63,941 nucleotides of DNA from a bacterium (GCA_030538155.1 JAUNUN010000012.1:1-63941), one strand, 5' to 3'. Positions 28,023-37,625 are shown, counted from the stretch's first letter. The notes: generated by a model not told the origin, from the letters alone. Numbers and translations are program-made.

Positions 28023-28149
28023 ATTCCAATTTCAGATCAACGGAAATGTATCAAGGAGGCGAGGCAAATGCGCCGCAGGTGTACATACAGGTACTTCGAG
28101 GAGCATTTGCTGAAGCCGACACAGATAACGCTTTGATCTGGAAGTGGAA
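28023..28149 (+). repeat. Dispersed palindromic element, copy B
   Basis: Full-length reference copy, about 127 bp. Left end TTCCAATTTCAGATCAACGG, right end CGCTTTGATCTGGAAGTGGAA, which are imperfect inverted repeats. The interior holds ATCAAGGAGGCGAGGCAAAT and an inner palindrome (GCAAATGC near 28065 with GCATTTGC near 28104). It ends just before the cinA Shine-Dalgarno. Confidence 0.8.
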
Positions 28150-28161
28150 CAAGGAGAAAAT

Positions 28162-29397
28162 ATGCGTGGAGAAATAATAGCCATAGGCGATGAACTGGTC
28201 TCCGGCCGGATCTTGAACAGCACCAGCCGCCTTGCGGCCCGCCGTCTTTTTTTGCTCGGCTACGACATTCCCATCATGCAGAGCATCGGCGATGAGCCGG
28301 CCCTGATTGGGAAAACGCTTTTGAGCGCACTTGAGCGGGCGGATTTTATCCTCATCACCGGCGGCTTGGGTTCAACCGATGACGACCTCACCACCGAGGC
28401 CGCTGCCCAGGCCCTGGGCCTCAAGACCGCCAAGCACCCGGTGGTGCTGGAAAAGCTGCGGCAAAGGCTGGCCGCCGAAGGCCGGGAAGGCGAGCTGGCC
28501 AACCTCTCCCGTTTTGCTGTTTTTCCGGAAAGGGCAGAGCTTTTGGATGAGAGCTACCGCATGGCTGGCTACCTCCTCTTCCATCAGGACAAGCCGCTGT
28601 GGTTTCTGCCGGGCGTACCCTCGCAGATGGCGATTCTGCTTGAAGACAAGGTGGTGCCCGAACTGCAGCGCCTGTTTCCGCCGCCACCGCTCCGCCAGCA
28701 CATCTACCGCAGTTGCGGCCTAAAGGAAATGGCCATCAACGCCATGCTCAAACCCCTGGAAAAGCAGGAAGGATTGCAGATCGGCTACTACCCCATCGGC
28801 TGGGAAGTGGATGTCAGCCTGACCGTGCGGCCCGAAGAGCCGCAGCAGGGCGAGGCCCTTTTTCAGCAGGCAGACAGCTTTATCCGCGAGCACCTGGGCG
28901 AAAACCTCTTTGGCGAGGATGACGAAGGCCTGCCCATGGCAGTCGGTTGCCTGCTGCAGGCCCAGGGTAAACGGATGGCTGTGGCCGAATCCTGTACCGG
29001 CGGCCTGCTTGCCGCCTGCATTACCGAGATACCGGGCAGCTCCGCCTGGTTTGACGGCGGCGTGGTGGTGTACTCCAACAGCCTTAAGGAAAAGATTCTC
29101 GGTATAGATCCGGTTCTTCTGGCCGAGCATGGCGCGGTAAGCGAGGCCTGCGCCAAGGCCATGGCCAGGCAGGCCCTGACCAGACTGGGCAGCGATATTG
29201 CCCTGGCCATCACAGGCATTGCCGGCCCGGATGGCGGCAGCGCCGACAAACCGGTGGGTACGGTGTTCATCGCCCTGGCCGACTGCAACAGCACCACTGT
29301 GCAGTGCGTGCACCTGCACGGTTCCCGTCGGGAAATACAGATACAGACCGCACAACGGGCGCTGGACATGGCCCGTCGCCACATTTTATTCCCTTAA
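28162..29397 (+). CDS. cinA: CinA-family protein, NMN amidohydrolase/competence protein
   Basis: 411 residues, two domains. N-terminal molybdopterin-binding-like domain (GEIIAIGDELVSGRI; ITGGLGSTDDDLTTEA) and C-terminal CinA domain with ESCTGGLLAACITEIPGSS, the nicotinamide-mononucleotide deamidase site that recycles pyridine nucleotides. The ATG at 28162 has AAGGAG seven bases upstream; an in-frame start six codons earlier falls within element copy B. cinA directly upstream of recA is a widespread arrangement and the two are probably co-transcribed. Confidence 0.93.
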   Translation: MRGEIIAIGDELVSGRILNSTSRLAARRLFLLGYDIPIMQSIGDEPALIGKTLLSALERADFILITGGLGSTDDDLTTEAAAQALGLKTAKHPVVLEKLRQRLAAEGREGELANLSRFAVFPERAELLDESYRMAGYLLFHQDKPLWFLPGVPSQMAILLEDKVVPELQRLFPPPPLRQHIYRSCGLKEMAINAMLKPLEKQEGLQIGYYPIGWEVDVSLTVRPEEPQQGEALFQQADSFIREHLGENLFGEDDEGLPMAVGCLLQAQGKRMAVAESCTGGLLAACITEIPGSSAWFDGGVVVYSNSLKEKILGIDPVLLAEHGAVSEACAKAMARQALTRLGSDIALAITGIAGPDGGSADKPVGTVFIALADCNSTTVQCVHLHGSRREIQIQTAQRALDMARRHILFP

Positions 29398-29421
29398 AAA
29401 GACAAGCTCACAGGAGCAGGC

Positions 29422-30459
29422 ATGGCTGAACGAACTGAACTGCAGGAAAATCGGCTCAAAAGCGTGGATAACGCCATCTCCCAGATTCAACGGCAATTCG
29501 GCAAAGGCGCCATCATGCGGCTGGGTTCGGATGAACGGGAAAACATCCCGGTCATTCCCACCGGCATCCTCTCCATTGACCTTGCCCTGGGCGTGGGCGG
29601 ACTGCCGCGCGGCCGGGTCACGGAAATTTACGGCCCGGAGGCCTCGGGCAAGACCACACTTGCCCTGCATGTCATTGCCGAGGCCCAACGCCGGGGCGGC
29701 AATGCCGCCTTTATCGATGCCGAGCATGCGCTGGATACCGGCTATGCCGAACGCCTGGGCGTGGATGTGGACAACCTCCTCATCTCCCAGCCGGATTTCG
29801 GCGAGCAGGCTCTCGAAATTGCGGAGATCCTCATGCGCAGCGGCGGGGTGGATGTGATTGTCGTCGACTCAGTGGCGGCCCTGGTGCCGCGTGCGGAAAT
29901 CGACGGCAATGTGGGCGACCAGCATGTTGGTCTGCAGGCGCGGCTGATGTCGCATGCCATGCGCAAGTTCACCGGTGTGCTTAACCGCACCAACACGGTG
30001 CTCATCTTCATCAACCAGATCCGCATGAAGATCGGGGTCATGTTCGGTAACCCCGAGACCACCACCGGCGGCAATGCCCTCAAATTTTACAGTTCAATCC
30101 GTATCGATATCCGCAAGACCACCCAGATCAAGGAAGGCCAGGATGTGATCGGCACCCAGACCAAGGTCAAGGTGGTGAAGAACAAGGTGGCCCCGCCCTT
30201 TAAACTGGCGGAGTTTGATATAGTCTACGGCGAGGGCATCTCCCGCACCGGCGATCTGTTGGATTTGGGCGTTGCCCATGGCCTGGTGGATAAGAGCGGG
30301 GCCTGGTACGCCTACAACGACGAGCGCATTGGCCAGGGTCGGGAAAATGCGAAAAGGTACCTGAAGGAACACCCTGATCTTTTGGAAGAACTCGACCGCA
30401 ACCTGCGCCTTGCACTGGGTATGCCGGTGGATGGTGTGGAGGCTGCGCAGGCGGAATAA
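29422..30459 (+). CDS. recA: Recombinase RecA
   Basis: 345 residues, standard length. Walker [14 protein letters not shown], Walker [22 protein letters not shown]-binding loop L2 in [20 protein letters not shown]. It forms ATP-dependent filaments on single-stranded DNA for recombination and activates LexA-type self-cleavage. ATG 29422 is preceded by AGGAG. No clear LexA box could be read in the short cinA-recA gap. Confidence 0.98.
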   Translation: MAERTELQENRLKSVDNAISQIQRQFGKGAIMRLGSDERENIPVIPTGILSIDLALGVGGLPRGRVTEIYGPEASGKTTLALHVIAEAQRRGGNAAFIDAEHALDTGYAERLGVDVDNLLISQPDFGEQALEIAEILMRSGGVDVIVVDSVAALVPRAEIDGNVGDQHVGLQARLMSHAMRKFTGVLNRTNTVLIFINQIRMKIGVMFGNPETTTGGNALKFYSSIRIDIRKTTQIKEGQDVIGTQTKVKVVKNKVAPPFKLAEFDIVYGEGISRTGDLLDLGVAHGLVDKSGAWYAYNDERIGQGRENAKRYLKEHPDLLEELDRNLRLALGMPVDGVEAAQAE

Positions 30460-30510
30460 GGAGAGCAACCCCAAGCTGAGCAACCATATCTAACTGTAGG
30501 GAGCTGCACT

Positions 30511-30837
30511 ATGGAAAAGAAGGTAAGCCACAACCGCGCCAAGAAGCGCTACGAATTGCCGGCAGACGGCAAACCGGCCATTTTGGAATACGAGGAAAAG
30601 GGCACGGATATACTCGTTTTTACGCATACCTTTGTACCGCCCGAACTGCGGGGGAAAAACATTGCCGCCGAACTCACCCGCTTTGCCCTGGATGACGCCC
30701 GCAGCCGGGGAAAAAAGGTTCAACCTCAGTGCAGCTATGTGGACAGCTTTATGCGCCGCAACCAGGAATATGCGGATCTTTGCGTAGACGCAGCCGGCAA
30801 TGCCGGTTGCGGTTTGCCCAGATCCAAGGGAGACTGA
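30511..30837 (+). CDS. GNAT-like N-acetyltransferase (YjdJ type)
   Basis: 108 residues of the compact single-domain Gcn5-like group. The core HTFVPPELRGKNIAAELTR corresponds to the acetyl-CoA-binding Q/RxxGxG/A motif of the short YjdJ-type proteins, followed by ALDDARSRGKKVQPQCSYV. The substrate is unknown. The ATG at 30511 has GTAGGGAG upstream. It follows recA by about 50 bp and may be its last co-transcribed gene, since a strong inverted repeat lies after it. The cysteine pair near the end is not part of the family core. Confidence 0.82.
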   Translation: MEKKVSHNRAKKRYELPADGKPAILEYEEKGTDILVFTHTFVPPELRGKNIAAELTRFALDDARSRGKKVQPQCSYVDSFMRRNQEYADLCVDAAGNAGCGLPRSKGD

Positions 30838-30869
30838 ACTCGGCCCCTGCTCGCGCAAGCCATATCAGC

Positions 30870-30911
30870 GCAGTGCAAGGCCGGCCGGCAGCAAAGGCGG
30901 CCTTGCACTGC
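30870..30911 (+). terminator. Long perfect inverted repeat, probable terminator
   Basis: GCAGTGCAAGGCCG (30870-30883) and CGGCCTTGCACTGC (30898-30911) are perfect 14-base arms around a 14-base loop. A TTTTT run begins nine bases after the stem, so termination after recA and the GNAT gene is likely but the spacing is not ideal. Confidence 0.6.
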
Positions 30912-31013
30912 GGGAAGCGTTTTTATTTCTACCCGTTGCCGATTGCCCTATAGCGTTTTGATCCCGGCCCCGGCATACCTGCCTGCTCCCATTCTCTCTC
31001 CTTCTACGCGCAC

Positions 31014-31724
31014 ATGCTGGGAACCCTCGTTAATGCTGCGGCCATTGTCGCAGGCGGGCTCATTGGCCTCTTCTTCCGCAAAGGCATCGGCCCGCGCTAC
31101 GAGGAAAGCATCCGCATGGCCCTGGGCCTGGCCACGACCCTAGTAGGTGCCAAGGGTGCCATTCTTGCAGAAAGCGAACTGCTGGTGCTGATCTTCTCCC
31201 TAGTGATCGGCACGGTCATCGGCGAATGGCTGGACATCGAAGGCCGCATGGAGCACTTTGGCAAGTGGCTGCAACAGTGGTTGCAAAGGCGCATGCCCGG
31301 CGGCAAGAATGGCGGCAATGCCGACTTTGGCCGTGCCTTTGTCAGCGCCACCCTGCTTTTCTGCGTAGGTTCCATGGCCATTGTCGGCTCGCTTGAAAGC
31401 GGGCTGAGCGGCAACCACCAGACCCTCTTTGCCAAGGCCTCGCTCGATGGCCTCATCTCCGTGGTCTTTGCCTCCTCTCTGGGGCCGGGCGTGCTCCTCT
31501 CCGCCCTGCCGGTTTTGCTCTACCAGGGCAGCCTCACCCTGGCCGCCACCCTGCTTAAACCACTTTTGACTGCGGTTACAGTGGCCAATATGAGTGCCGT
31601 CGGCGGACTGCTCATCGTGGTCATCGGCGGCAATCTCCTGGGTGTCACCAAGATACGGGTGGGCAACATGCTGCCCGCCATCTTTCTGCCGCTCATCTAC
31701 CAGTTGCTGCGGCACCTGTTCTGA
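31014..31724 (+). CDS. DUF554 (YdfK-like) membrane protein
   Basis: 236 residues with about six to seven hydrophobic segments. The start MLGTLVNAAAIVAGGLIGL, the acidic EGRMEHFGKWLQ and the block FCVGSMAIVGSLESGLSG are diagnostic of DUF554. The function is unknown; a transport role is often guessed. No Shine-Dalgarno is obvious. It stands alone between the terminator-like repeat and the aldo/keto reductase. Confidence 0.87.
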   Translation: MLGTLVNAAAIVAGGLIGLFFRKGIGPRYEESIRMALGLATTLVGAKGAILAESELLVLIFSLVIGTVIGEWLDIEGRMEHFGKWLQQWLQRRMPGGKNGGNADFGRAFVSATLLFCVGSMAIVGSLESGLSGNHQTLFAKASLDGLISVVFASSLGPGVLLSALPVLLYQGSLTLAATLLKPLLTAVTVANMSAVGGLLIVVIGGNLLGVTKIRVGNMLPAIFLPLIYQLLRHLF

Positions 31725-31817
31725 TCTGCATTGGCTTGACGATTACTCCTCTTGTGCCCTACAATGCGGCCATTTCCGGATCGTTATACTCTTCACTGCC
31801 ACTAAAAGGAGCCTGCC

Positions 31818-32762
31818 ATGAAGACCTACACCCTCGTCAACGGAGACCGCATCCCCGCCTTTGGACTCGGCACCTGGAAATCCTCCAGGGGTCAGGTGGC
31901 TGCTGCAGTGCAAGAGGCCCTGCGCATCGGCTACACACACATTGACTGCGCCGCCATCTACGGCAACGAGGTCGAGGTTGGCCAGGCTCTGGCCGGCCAT
32001 CAGGGCCCGCCGCGTCAGGATTTGTGGCTCACCTCCAAGCTGTGGAACGACAGCCACAGCCCGGAAGCAGTACGGCCTGCCCTGGAAAAGACCCTGCAGG
32101 ATCTGGGTCTGGACTATCTCGATCTCTACCTCATCCACTGGCCCATCCACTTCAAAAAAGGAATTGCCTTTGCCCGTGGCCCGGAGGAGATGCTGCCGCC
32201 CGAGGCCATCCCTGCCATCGAAACCTGGCAGGCGCTTGAAGACTGCGTGCGCGCCGGGCTCACCCGCCACATCGGGGTCAGCAACTTCTCTCAGGCAAAG
32301 CTGGCAGCGCTTTTGGAACAGGCAAGCATTGCCCCGGCCATGAACCAGATCGAGTTGCACCCCTATCTGCAGCAGCAGGAGATGCTGGAATTCTGCCGGG
32401 AAAAAAATGTGCTCCTCACCGCCTATGCCCCGCTTGGCTCGGGCGACCGGCCCAAAGTCATGAAAAAGGCGGGGGAACCGGTGCTGCTCGATAACGAAGT
32501 GATTGCCGATATAGCCAAAAAACACCAGGCCGGCCCCGGTCAGGTTCTGATTGCCTGGGCCCTGGCCAGAGGCACCGTGGTTATTCCCAAGTCGGTCACG
32601 CCCAAACGGTTACAGGAAAACTTTGCCGCGCAAAAACTCAAGCTCGATAGCGAGGACATGGAGCGCATCGCCTCCCTGGAACGCGGCTGGCGCTTTCTTT
32701 CCGGCGACAACTTCTGCAGCGCGGGTTCGCCCTATACTTTGGAATGGCTGTGGGAAAAGTAA
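31818..32762 (+). CDS. Aldo/keto reductase
   Basis: 314 residues, (beta/alpha)8 barrel AKR. The catalytic tetrad can be placed: Asp in HIDCAAIYGNE, Tyr in the same motif, Lys in WLTSKLWND and His in LYLIHWPIHF. NADPH-binding residues are in IPKSVTPKRLQEN. It reduces aldehydes or ketones to alcohols; the specific substrate cannot be told. AAAAGGAGCC precedes the ATG at 31818. Confidence 0.93.
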   Translation: MKTYTLVNGDRIPAFGLGTWKSSRGQVAAAVQEALRIGYTHIDCAAIYGNEVEVGQALAGHQGPPRQDLWLTSKLWNDSHSPEAVRPALEKTLQDLGLDYLDLYLIHWPIHFKKGIAFARGPEEMLPPEAIPAIETWQALEDCVRAGLTRHIGVSNFSQAKLAALLEQASIAPAMNQIELHPYLQQQEMLEFCREKNVLLTAYAPLGSGDRPKVMKKAGEPVLLDNEVIADIAKKHQAGPGQVLIAWALARGTVVIPKSVTPKRLQENFAAQKLKLDSEDMERIASLERGWRFLSGDNFCSAGSPYTLEWLWEK

Positions 32763-32781
32763 TGCCAATGCCGGAACCAAG

Positions 32782-32807
32782 CCCCATCTGTATCGGCTTC
32801 GGCAAAC
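32782..32807 (-). repeat. Possible fragment of dispersed element (copy H)
   Basis: About 25 bases, including ATCTGTATCGGCTTCGGCAAA, resemble the right-hand part of the dispersed element read in reverse. No terminal repeats remain, so this may be a remnant or chance. Confidence 0.3.
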
Positions 32808-32816
32808 AGCCCCAAC

Positions 32817-34259
32817 ATGACTGAGCCATCAGAAGAAAACCTGCTGCTCCGCCTGCGCGGGCTTAGGGCCGGGGGCCTTGTGATTGATGATCTCTCCGTG
32901 CATGCCGGAGAGGCCTGGGGCATTCTTGCTGAGACCGGCGCGGGTATGGATGTGCTGACAGGCATCCTGGGCGGAGACCTAGCCCTGGTGCGCTCCGGCG
33001 AGTGCCGCCTGCCGCCGGATCTGGGCCTGGTCAGCTTTGCCCGGCAGCAGGAACGCTTTGAACAGGAGCTGCGCGAGGATGACACCGACTTCCTCGACCG
33101 GCCGGATCCCGGTCGACCGGCCCGCGCCTTTCTAAGCCGCAGCGAGGCCCATGCGGAGCTTATCCGTCTCTTCAACCTGGAACACGTGCTGGATCGCGGC
33201 TACCGCTACCTCAGCACCGGAGAAACTCGGAAAATCGCCATCATGGAGCAGCTGAGCAAGGGGGTGCGGGTTCTTGTCTTGGAACACCCCTTTGACGGGC
33301 TTGATCAGGAAAGTTGCCGGGAGTTGGAGCAGCAACTTGCCCGTTTGCAGGCCGGCGGGCTGACCCTGCTCTTGCTCTGCAGTGATGCGACCGATCTGCC
33401 TGACTGGTGCAGTCATCTCGCCCTGCTGCGGGATGGAGCACTGCGCCGCGCGGGCCCTGCTGCGGATATCAGACCACTTTTTGACAATGCCGCCGGCCGC
33501 AGCCAGGCCCTCTTTCAAGCGCGGATTGAAGATATGCGCCAAGGAGATGCGGCCCGCAGGTTGGAAAACGACACCGAGCCGCTGGTGCTGCTGCGCCAGG
33601 GCTTTGCTCGCTATGGCGAGGTGGAGGTCTTCAAGGGGCTTGATCTGACCATCCGCCCCGGCGACCACACCCTGATCACCGGGCCCAACGGCTGTGGTAA
33701 ATCCACCCTGGTGCAACTGATCACCGGCGACCATCCACTCTGCTACAGTAATGATCTCACCATCTTCGGCCACAGGCGCGGCAGCGGCGAAACCATCTGG
33801 GACATCAAGCGCCACCTGGGCCTAGTCAGCAGCGACCTGCAGCGCAGCCATCGGGTGAGCGGCAGCGCGCTCGCCATTGTCGCCTCCGGCCTCTTTGATT
33901 CCATCGGTCTCTACCATAAACCAAGCGTGGAAGAGCGCCGGCTGGCCGAACGCTGGCTCGCCTGGCTGGGGCTCAGTCACAAGGCCTCACGGCCTTTCCG
34001 TCGCCTGAGTTACGGTGAACAGCGGCTGGTGCTTTTGGGCCGGGCCCTGATCAAGAAGCCGCGCCTGCTCCTTCTGGATGAACCCACCCAAGGGCTCGAC
34101 AGCGCCAACCGCAGGGCCCTGCTCGACTTCCTGGAACGGGCCGCAGCCGAAGAGCTCTGCACCATCGTCTACATCAGCCACCGGCTCGATGAACGCCGTC
34201 CCTTTTTCCGTCAGCACCTGCAATTCAGCCCCAACAAGGGCCACAGCCTTTTCGTTTGA
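32817..34259 (+). CDS. ModF-like dual ABC ATPase with degenerate first site
   Basis: 480 residues with two ABC domains and no membrane part, like ModF/PhrA proteins associated with molybdate metabolism. The second domain is intact: Walker A TGPNGCGKSTLVQLI, signature RRLSYGEQRLVLLGRA, Walker B RLLLLDEPTQGLDS. The first has a signature-like YLSTGETRKIAIMEQL and an aspartate Walker B, but its Walker A region (ILAETGAGMDVLTGI) lacks the GKS/T lysine, so it likely binds ATP poorly. No molybdate transporter genes are adjacent. The exact role of ModF is unresolved. Confidence 0.82.
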   Translation: MTEPSEENLLLRLRGLRAGGLVIDDLSVHAGEAWGILAETGAGMDVLTGILGGDLALVRSGECRLPPDLGLVSFARQQERFEQELREDDTDFLDRPDPGRPARAFLSRSEAHAELIRLFNLEHVLDRGYRYLSTGETRKIAIMEQLSKGVRVLVLEHPFDGLDQESCRELEQQLARLQAGGLTLLLLCSDATDLPDWCSHLALLRDGALRRAGPAADIRPLFDNAAGRSQALFQARIEDMRQGDAARRLENDTEPLVLLRQGFARYGEVEVFKGLDLTIRPGDHTLITGPNGCGKSTLVQLITGDHPLCYSNDLTIFGHRRGSGETIWDIKRHLGLVSSDLQRSHRVSGSALAIVASGLFDSIGLYHKPSVEERRLAERWLAWLGLSHKASRPFRRLSYGEQRLVLLGRALIKKPRLLLLDEPTQGLDSANRRALLDFLERAAAEELCTIVYISHRLDERRPFFRQHLQFSPNKGHSLFV

Positions 34260-34303
34260 CACCCGCGCAGCTTTCTGTATAGAAAGAAATCTTCATGGCT
34301 CGT

Positions 34304-34434
34304 TTTCCAGTTCCAGATCAGCGAAAATGCGACGCAGGCGTACAGAGAACTACGCCGGGCAAGCATGTAGCCAAGGCGACACAGATAAGGCTTTGATATG
34401 GAGTGCTTTGAGAGTGCTTTGTATGGAAGTGGAA
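34304..34434 (+). repeat. Dispersed palindromic element, copy C
   Basis: Starts TTTTCCAGTTCCAGATCAGC and ends ATGGAAGTGGAAC. Compared with copy B it has lost the AAGGAGG-containing part but keeps AAAATGCGACGCAGGCGTAC and GACACAGATAAGGCTTTGAT, and has an insertion near 34400-34425. It lies between the ModF-like and BMP genes. Confidence 0.7.
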
Positions 34435-34483
34435 CCCAGCCCACCTGCCCGGAAAGAGATCCCCTTCACCACAGGAGTTTGTC

Positions 34484-35578
34484 ATGCGTCTTCCCTGTCT
34501 CCGTTTTAGCCTGAGCACGCTCACAGCCCTTGTTGCCTCGCTCTTCCTGCTCCAGCCCGCCCTTGCCGCTGACAGTGCCAAGGAAAAGGAGCTGAAAATC
34601 GGCTTTGTTTATGTCTCGCCCATCGGCGATGGCGGCTGGTCCTACGCCCACGACCTGGCCCGCCAGGAGTTGGAGAAGATGCCCGGCATCAGCACATCTT
34701 ACGTCGAGGCCGTGCCCGAAGGCCCGGATTCGGAGCGGGTCATGCTGCAGATGGCGCGCAAAAAGTATGACCTCATCTTTGCCACCAGCTTCGGCTACAT
34801 GGATCCCATGCTCAAGGTGGCCGGCCAGTTTCCGGATACCACCTTCATGCACTGTTCCGGCTTCAAAACCGCCACGAACATGGGCAACTACTTTGGCCGC
34901 GTCTACCAGGCCCGCTACCTCACCGGCATGGTGGCAGGTTCGATGAGCAAGTCCGGGGTGATCGGCTATGTGGCCTCCTTCCCCATCCCTGAAGTGATCC
35001 GCGGCGTCAATGCCTTTACCTTGGGCGTACAGTCGGTACGGCCGGATGCGAGTGTACGCGTGGTCTGGACCAAGACCTGGTACGACCCGGTCAAGGAGAA
35101 GGAGGCGGCCAAGTCTCTGCTCGATGTGGGCGCAGATGTGCTCACCCAGCATCAAGATTCGCCCGCGCCCCAGGAAGCGGCCCAGGAAAAGGGCGTGTAC
35201 TCGATCGGCTACAACACCGACATGGCCAAGTTCGCACCCAAGGCCCATTTGACCGCCGCCACCTGGAACTGGGTGCCTTACTACGAAAAACTGATCGCCG
35301 AAGTACGGGGCGGCACCTGGACTGCCCGCTCCGACTGGCCGGGCATGGCTGAGGGCGTGGTGGATATCGCTCCCTTTGGCCCCATGGTGCCCAAGGAGGT
35401 ACAGGACAAGGTGCTCACCAAGAAGGCGGCCATCATCGAGGGCAAGGAAAAGATCTTTGTCGGCCCGATCAAGGATCAAGGCGGCACAGTCCGCATTGCC
35501 GAGGGCCTGGTTGCGCCTGACACCGATCTCTTGAGCATGAACTGGTTTGTGCAGGGAGTGGTCGGCAGCACCGAATAA
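34484..35578 (+). CDS. BMP-family ABC transporter substrate-binding protein
   Basis: 364 residues. Signal peptide with hydrophobic core (LTALVASLFLLQPALA) and likely cleavage before ADSAK, so periplasmic rather than a lipoprotein. The mature part starts KIGFVYVSPIGDGGWSYAHD, the hallmark of the BMP/Med/PnrA family that binds purine nucleosides, and continues with FATSFGYMDPM and FGPMVPKEVQDKV. It should deliver substrate to the two permeases and ATPase encoded downstream. The phosphoribosyltransferase in the operon supports a purine substrate. Confidence 0.92.
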   Translation: MRLPCLRFSLSTLTALVASLFLLQPALAADSAKEKELKIGFVYVSPIGDGGWSYAHDLARQELEKMPGISTSYVEAVPEGPDSERVMLQMARKKYDLIFATSFGYMDPMLKVAGQFPDTTFMHCSGFKTATNMGNYFGRVYQARYLTGMVAGSMSKSGVIGYVASFPIPEVIRGVNAFTLGVQSVRPDASVRVVWTKTWYDPVKEKEAAKSLLDVGADVLTQHQDSPAPQEAAQEKGVYSIGYNTDMAKFAPKAHLTAATWNWVPYYEKLIAEVRGGTWTARSDWPGMAEGVVDIAPFGPMVPKEVQDKVLTKKAAIIEGKEKIFVGPIKDQGGTVRIAEGLVAPDTDLLSMNWFVQGVVGSTE

Positions 35579-35592
35579 ACTTGATCCTGCCC

Positions 35593-36654
35593 ATGGCCCT
35601 GCTCCGCATCACCAAACGCCAGGAACCATCCCCGCTGTGGCGCTCCGCCCTGGTTTTTACCGGGGCGGTGGCAACCGCTCTGGTCTTGAGCATGCTCCTC
35701 TTAACCGTACGGGGCATCTCTCCCCTGGAAGGGCTCAGCGTCTTGATGACGGGGGCCTTCGGCTCCTCCTGGGCCCTGCAGGACTGTCTGCTCAAGGCCA
35801 TTCCCCTTTTTCTCTGCTCTTTGGGCGTGGCCATTGCCTTTCGCCTGCAAATCTGGAACATCGGCGCTGAAGGTCAGTTCGCCCTGGGCGCGGTCGGCGC
35901 CACCTGGATGGCGCTTTCTTTCGGCGGCGCGCCGAAGTTCGTACTCCTGCCCCTGATGATCCTTGCCGCCTGCATCGCGGGCGGGCTCTGGGCCATGATC
36001 CCGGCCCTGTTCCGCCAATGGCTCGGGGCCAACGAGATCATCGTCACCCTGATGCTCAACTACATCGGCATCCTCTTTCTGGATTTCCTGGTCTATGGCG
36101 TCTGGCGCGACAGTTCCGGCTTTCCCATGACCGCCGCGTTTTCCGAAAACGCCATTGTCGGCAAAATCGGCGCGAGCAGCGTACACTGGGGCCTGGCCCA
36201 CTGTGCGGTGCTGGGCCTGCTCTGCCGGCTCTTCTTCCGCTACACCCGCCTGGGCTACGAGATCAAGGCCGGCGGCGACAATGTGCAGGCCGCCCGCTAC
36301 AGCGGCATGCCCTACAGTTTTCTGGTGATCCTGGTTATGGTGCTGAGCGGCGCACTGGCAGGCTGGGCCGGGTTTCTGGAGGTTTCGGCAACCGTGCACC
36401 GCCTGCAGCCCTCCATCATGGTGGGCTACGGCTTTACCGCCATAGTGGTGGCCTGGCTGGCCCGGCTCAACCCGGCAGGCATCGCCCTTACCTCCTTTTT
36501 ACTGGCCGGGCTGCGTGCCGGGGTGGAAAACCTGCAGCTCGATCTGCAGATTCCAGCCGCCTTCGGCTCCATCCTCGAAGGCCTGATCCTGTTGACCGTG
36601 CTGGCCGGCGGCTTCTTCCTCTCCTACCGCATCCTTTTCAAGAGGCGCGTATGA
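35593..36654 (+). CDS. BMP-type ABC transporter permease 1
   Basis: About 353 residues with eight or more membrane segments, branched-chain/ribose-type permease family (BPD_transp_2). The motif WNIGAEGQFALGAVGA and GANEIIVTLMLNYI match nucleoside permeases such as YufP/NupB. The start is ATG 35593, or TTG 35581 directly after the binding-protein stop. Overlaps permease 2 in an ATGA. Confidence 0.9.
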   Translation: MALLRITKRQEPSPLWRSALVFTGAVATALVLSMLLLTVRGISPLEGLSVLMTGAFGSSWALQDCLLKAIPLFLCSLGVAIAFRLQIWNIGAEGQFALGAVGATWMALSFGGAPKFVLLPLMILAACIAGGLWAMIPALFRQWLGANEIIVTLMLNYIGILFLDFLVYGVWRDSSGFPMTAAFSENAIVGKIGASSVHWGLAHCAVLGLLCRLFFRYTRLGYEIKAGGDNVQAARYSGMPYSFLVILVMVLSGALAGWAGFLEVSATVHRLQPSIMVGYGFTAIVVAWLARLNPAGIALTSFLLAGLRAGVENLQLDLQIPAAFGSILEGLILLTVLAGGFFLSYRILFKRRV

Positions 36655-37568
36655 ATGCGGATCTGCTCATTGCCCTTTTGGCAGCGGCCGTGGTTTCCGG
36701 CACGCCCATCCTCTACGCCACCCTGGGTGAAATCATCACGGAAAAATCCGGGGTACTCAACCTAGGCGTGGAAGGGGCCATGATGACGGGCTGTTTCTGT
36801 GCCTTCATCACCGCCAAGCTCACCGGCCAGCCCTGGCTGGCCTTTTTTGCCGCAGGCCTGGCCGGTCTGCTCGCCGCCTCCATCCACGGCCTGGTCTGTC
36901 TGGTCTTTCAGGGTAATCAGGTGGTCTCGGGCTTGGCTCTGACTATCTTCGGCGTGGGCCTGGCCAACTACCTGGGCACGCCCTATATCGGCCTGGCTGC
37001 ACCCGGTTTTGCGCCGGTTCCCATTCCGGGCCTGGCGGAAATTCCCCTGCTCGGGCCGGTGCTTTTCAACCATGATCCCCTGGTCTACCTCTCCTATCTG
37101 GCCCCCTTTGGCCTGTGGCTCTTTTTCCGCCACAGCCGCTTCGGCTTGGGCCTGCGTGCGGTGGGTGAGTTTCCCGCTGCGGCCCTGGCCGCAGGCTTGA
37201 ACGCCACTGCCTACCGCTGGGCCGGCATCCTCGGCGGCGGCTTCTTCATGGGCCTGGGCGGAGCCTATCTCTCGCTTGCCTATACCCATCTCTGGACCAA
37301 CAACCTCACCGCCGGACGCGGCTGGATTGCGGTGGCTCTGGTCATCTTCGCCTTTTGGCGGCCGGGCCGGGCTGTCTTCGGGGCCTACCTCTTCGGCGGC
37401 ATCATGGCCCTGCAACTGCGGCTGCAGGCCGGAGGCGCGAACCTGCCCTCCTCACTCTTGCTCATGCTGCCCTATGCCCTTACCGTGGCGGTGCTGCTCT
37501 TTTCCTGCCGACGCAGGGGCACCCTGGGCCCGGCCGCCTTGGGCGTCAATATTGAGCCCTCATCGTAA
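36651..37568 (+). CDS. BMP-type ABC transporter permease 2
   Basis: 305 residues, about eight membrane segments, paralogous to permease 1 and of the YufQ/NupC kind. Motifs: LGEIITEKSGVLNLGVEGAM near the N-terminus and LRAVGEFPAAALAAGLN in the cytoplasmic loop. With permease 1 it forms the heterodimeric channel. ATG 36651 overlaps the preceding stop, indicating coupled translation. Confidence 0.92.
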   Translation: MNADLLIALLAAAVVSGTPILYATLGEIITEKSGVLNLGVEGAMMTGCFCAFITAKLTGQPWLAFFAAGLAGLLAASIHGLVCLVFQGNQVVSGLALTIFGVGLANYLGTPYIGLAAPGFAPVPIPGLAEIPLLGPVLFNHDPLVYLSYLAPFGLWLFFRHSRFGLGLRAVGEFPAAALAAGLNATAYRWAGILGGGFFMGLGGAYLSLAYTHLWTNNLTAGRGWIAVALVIFAFWRPGRAVFGAYLFGGIMALQLRLQAGGANLPSSLLLMLPYALTVAVLLFSCRRRGTLGPAALGVNIEPSS

Positions 37569-37625
37569 ATAACAAATTTTCAGCCTGAAATTTTCCAAGA
37601 CGTTTAAAATTTGGGAGCGCTTGCC

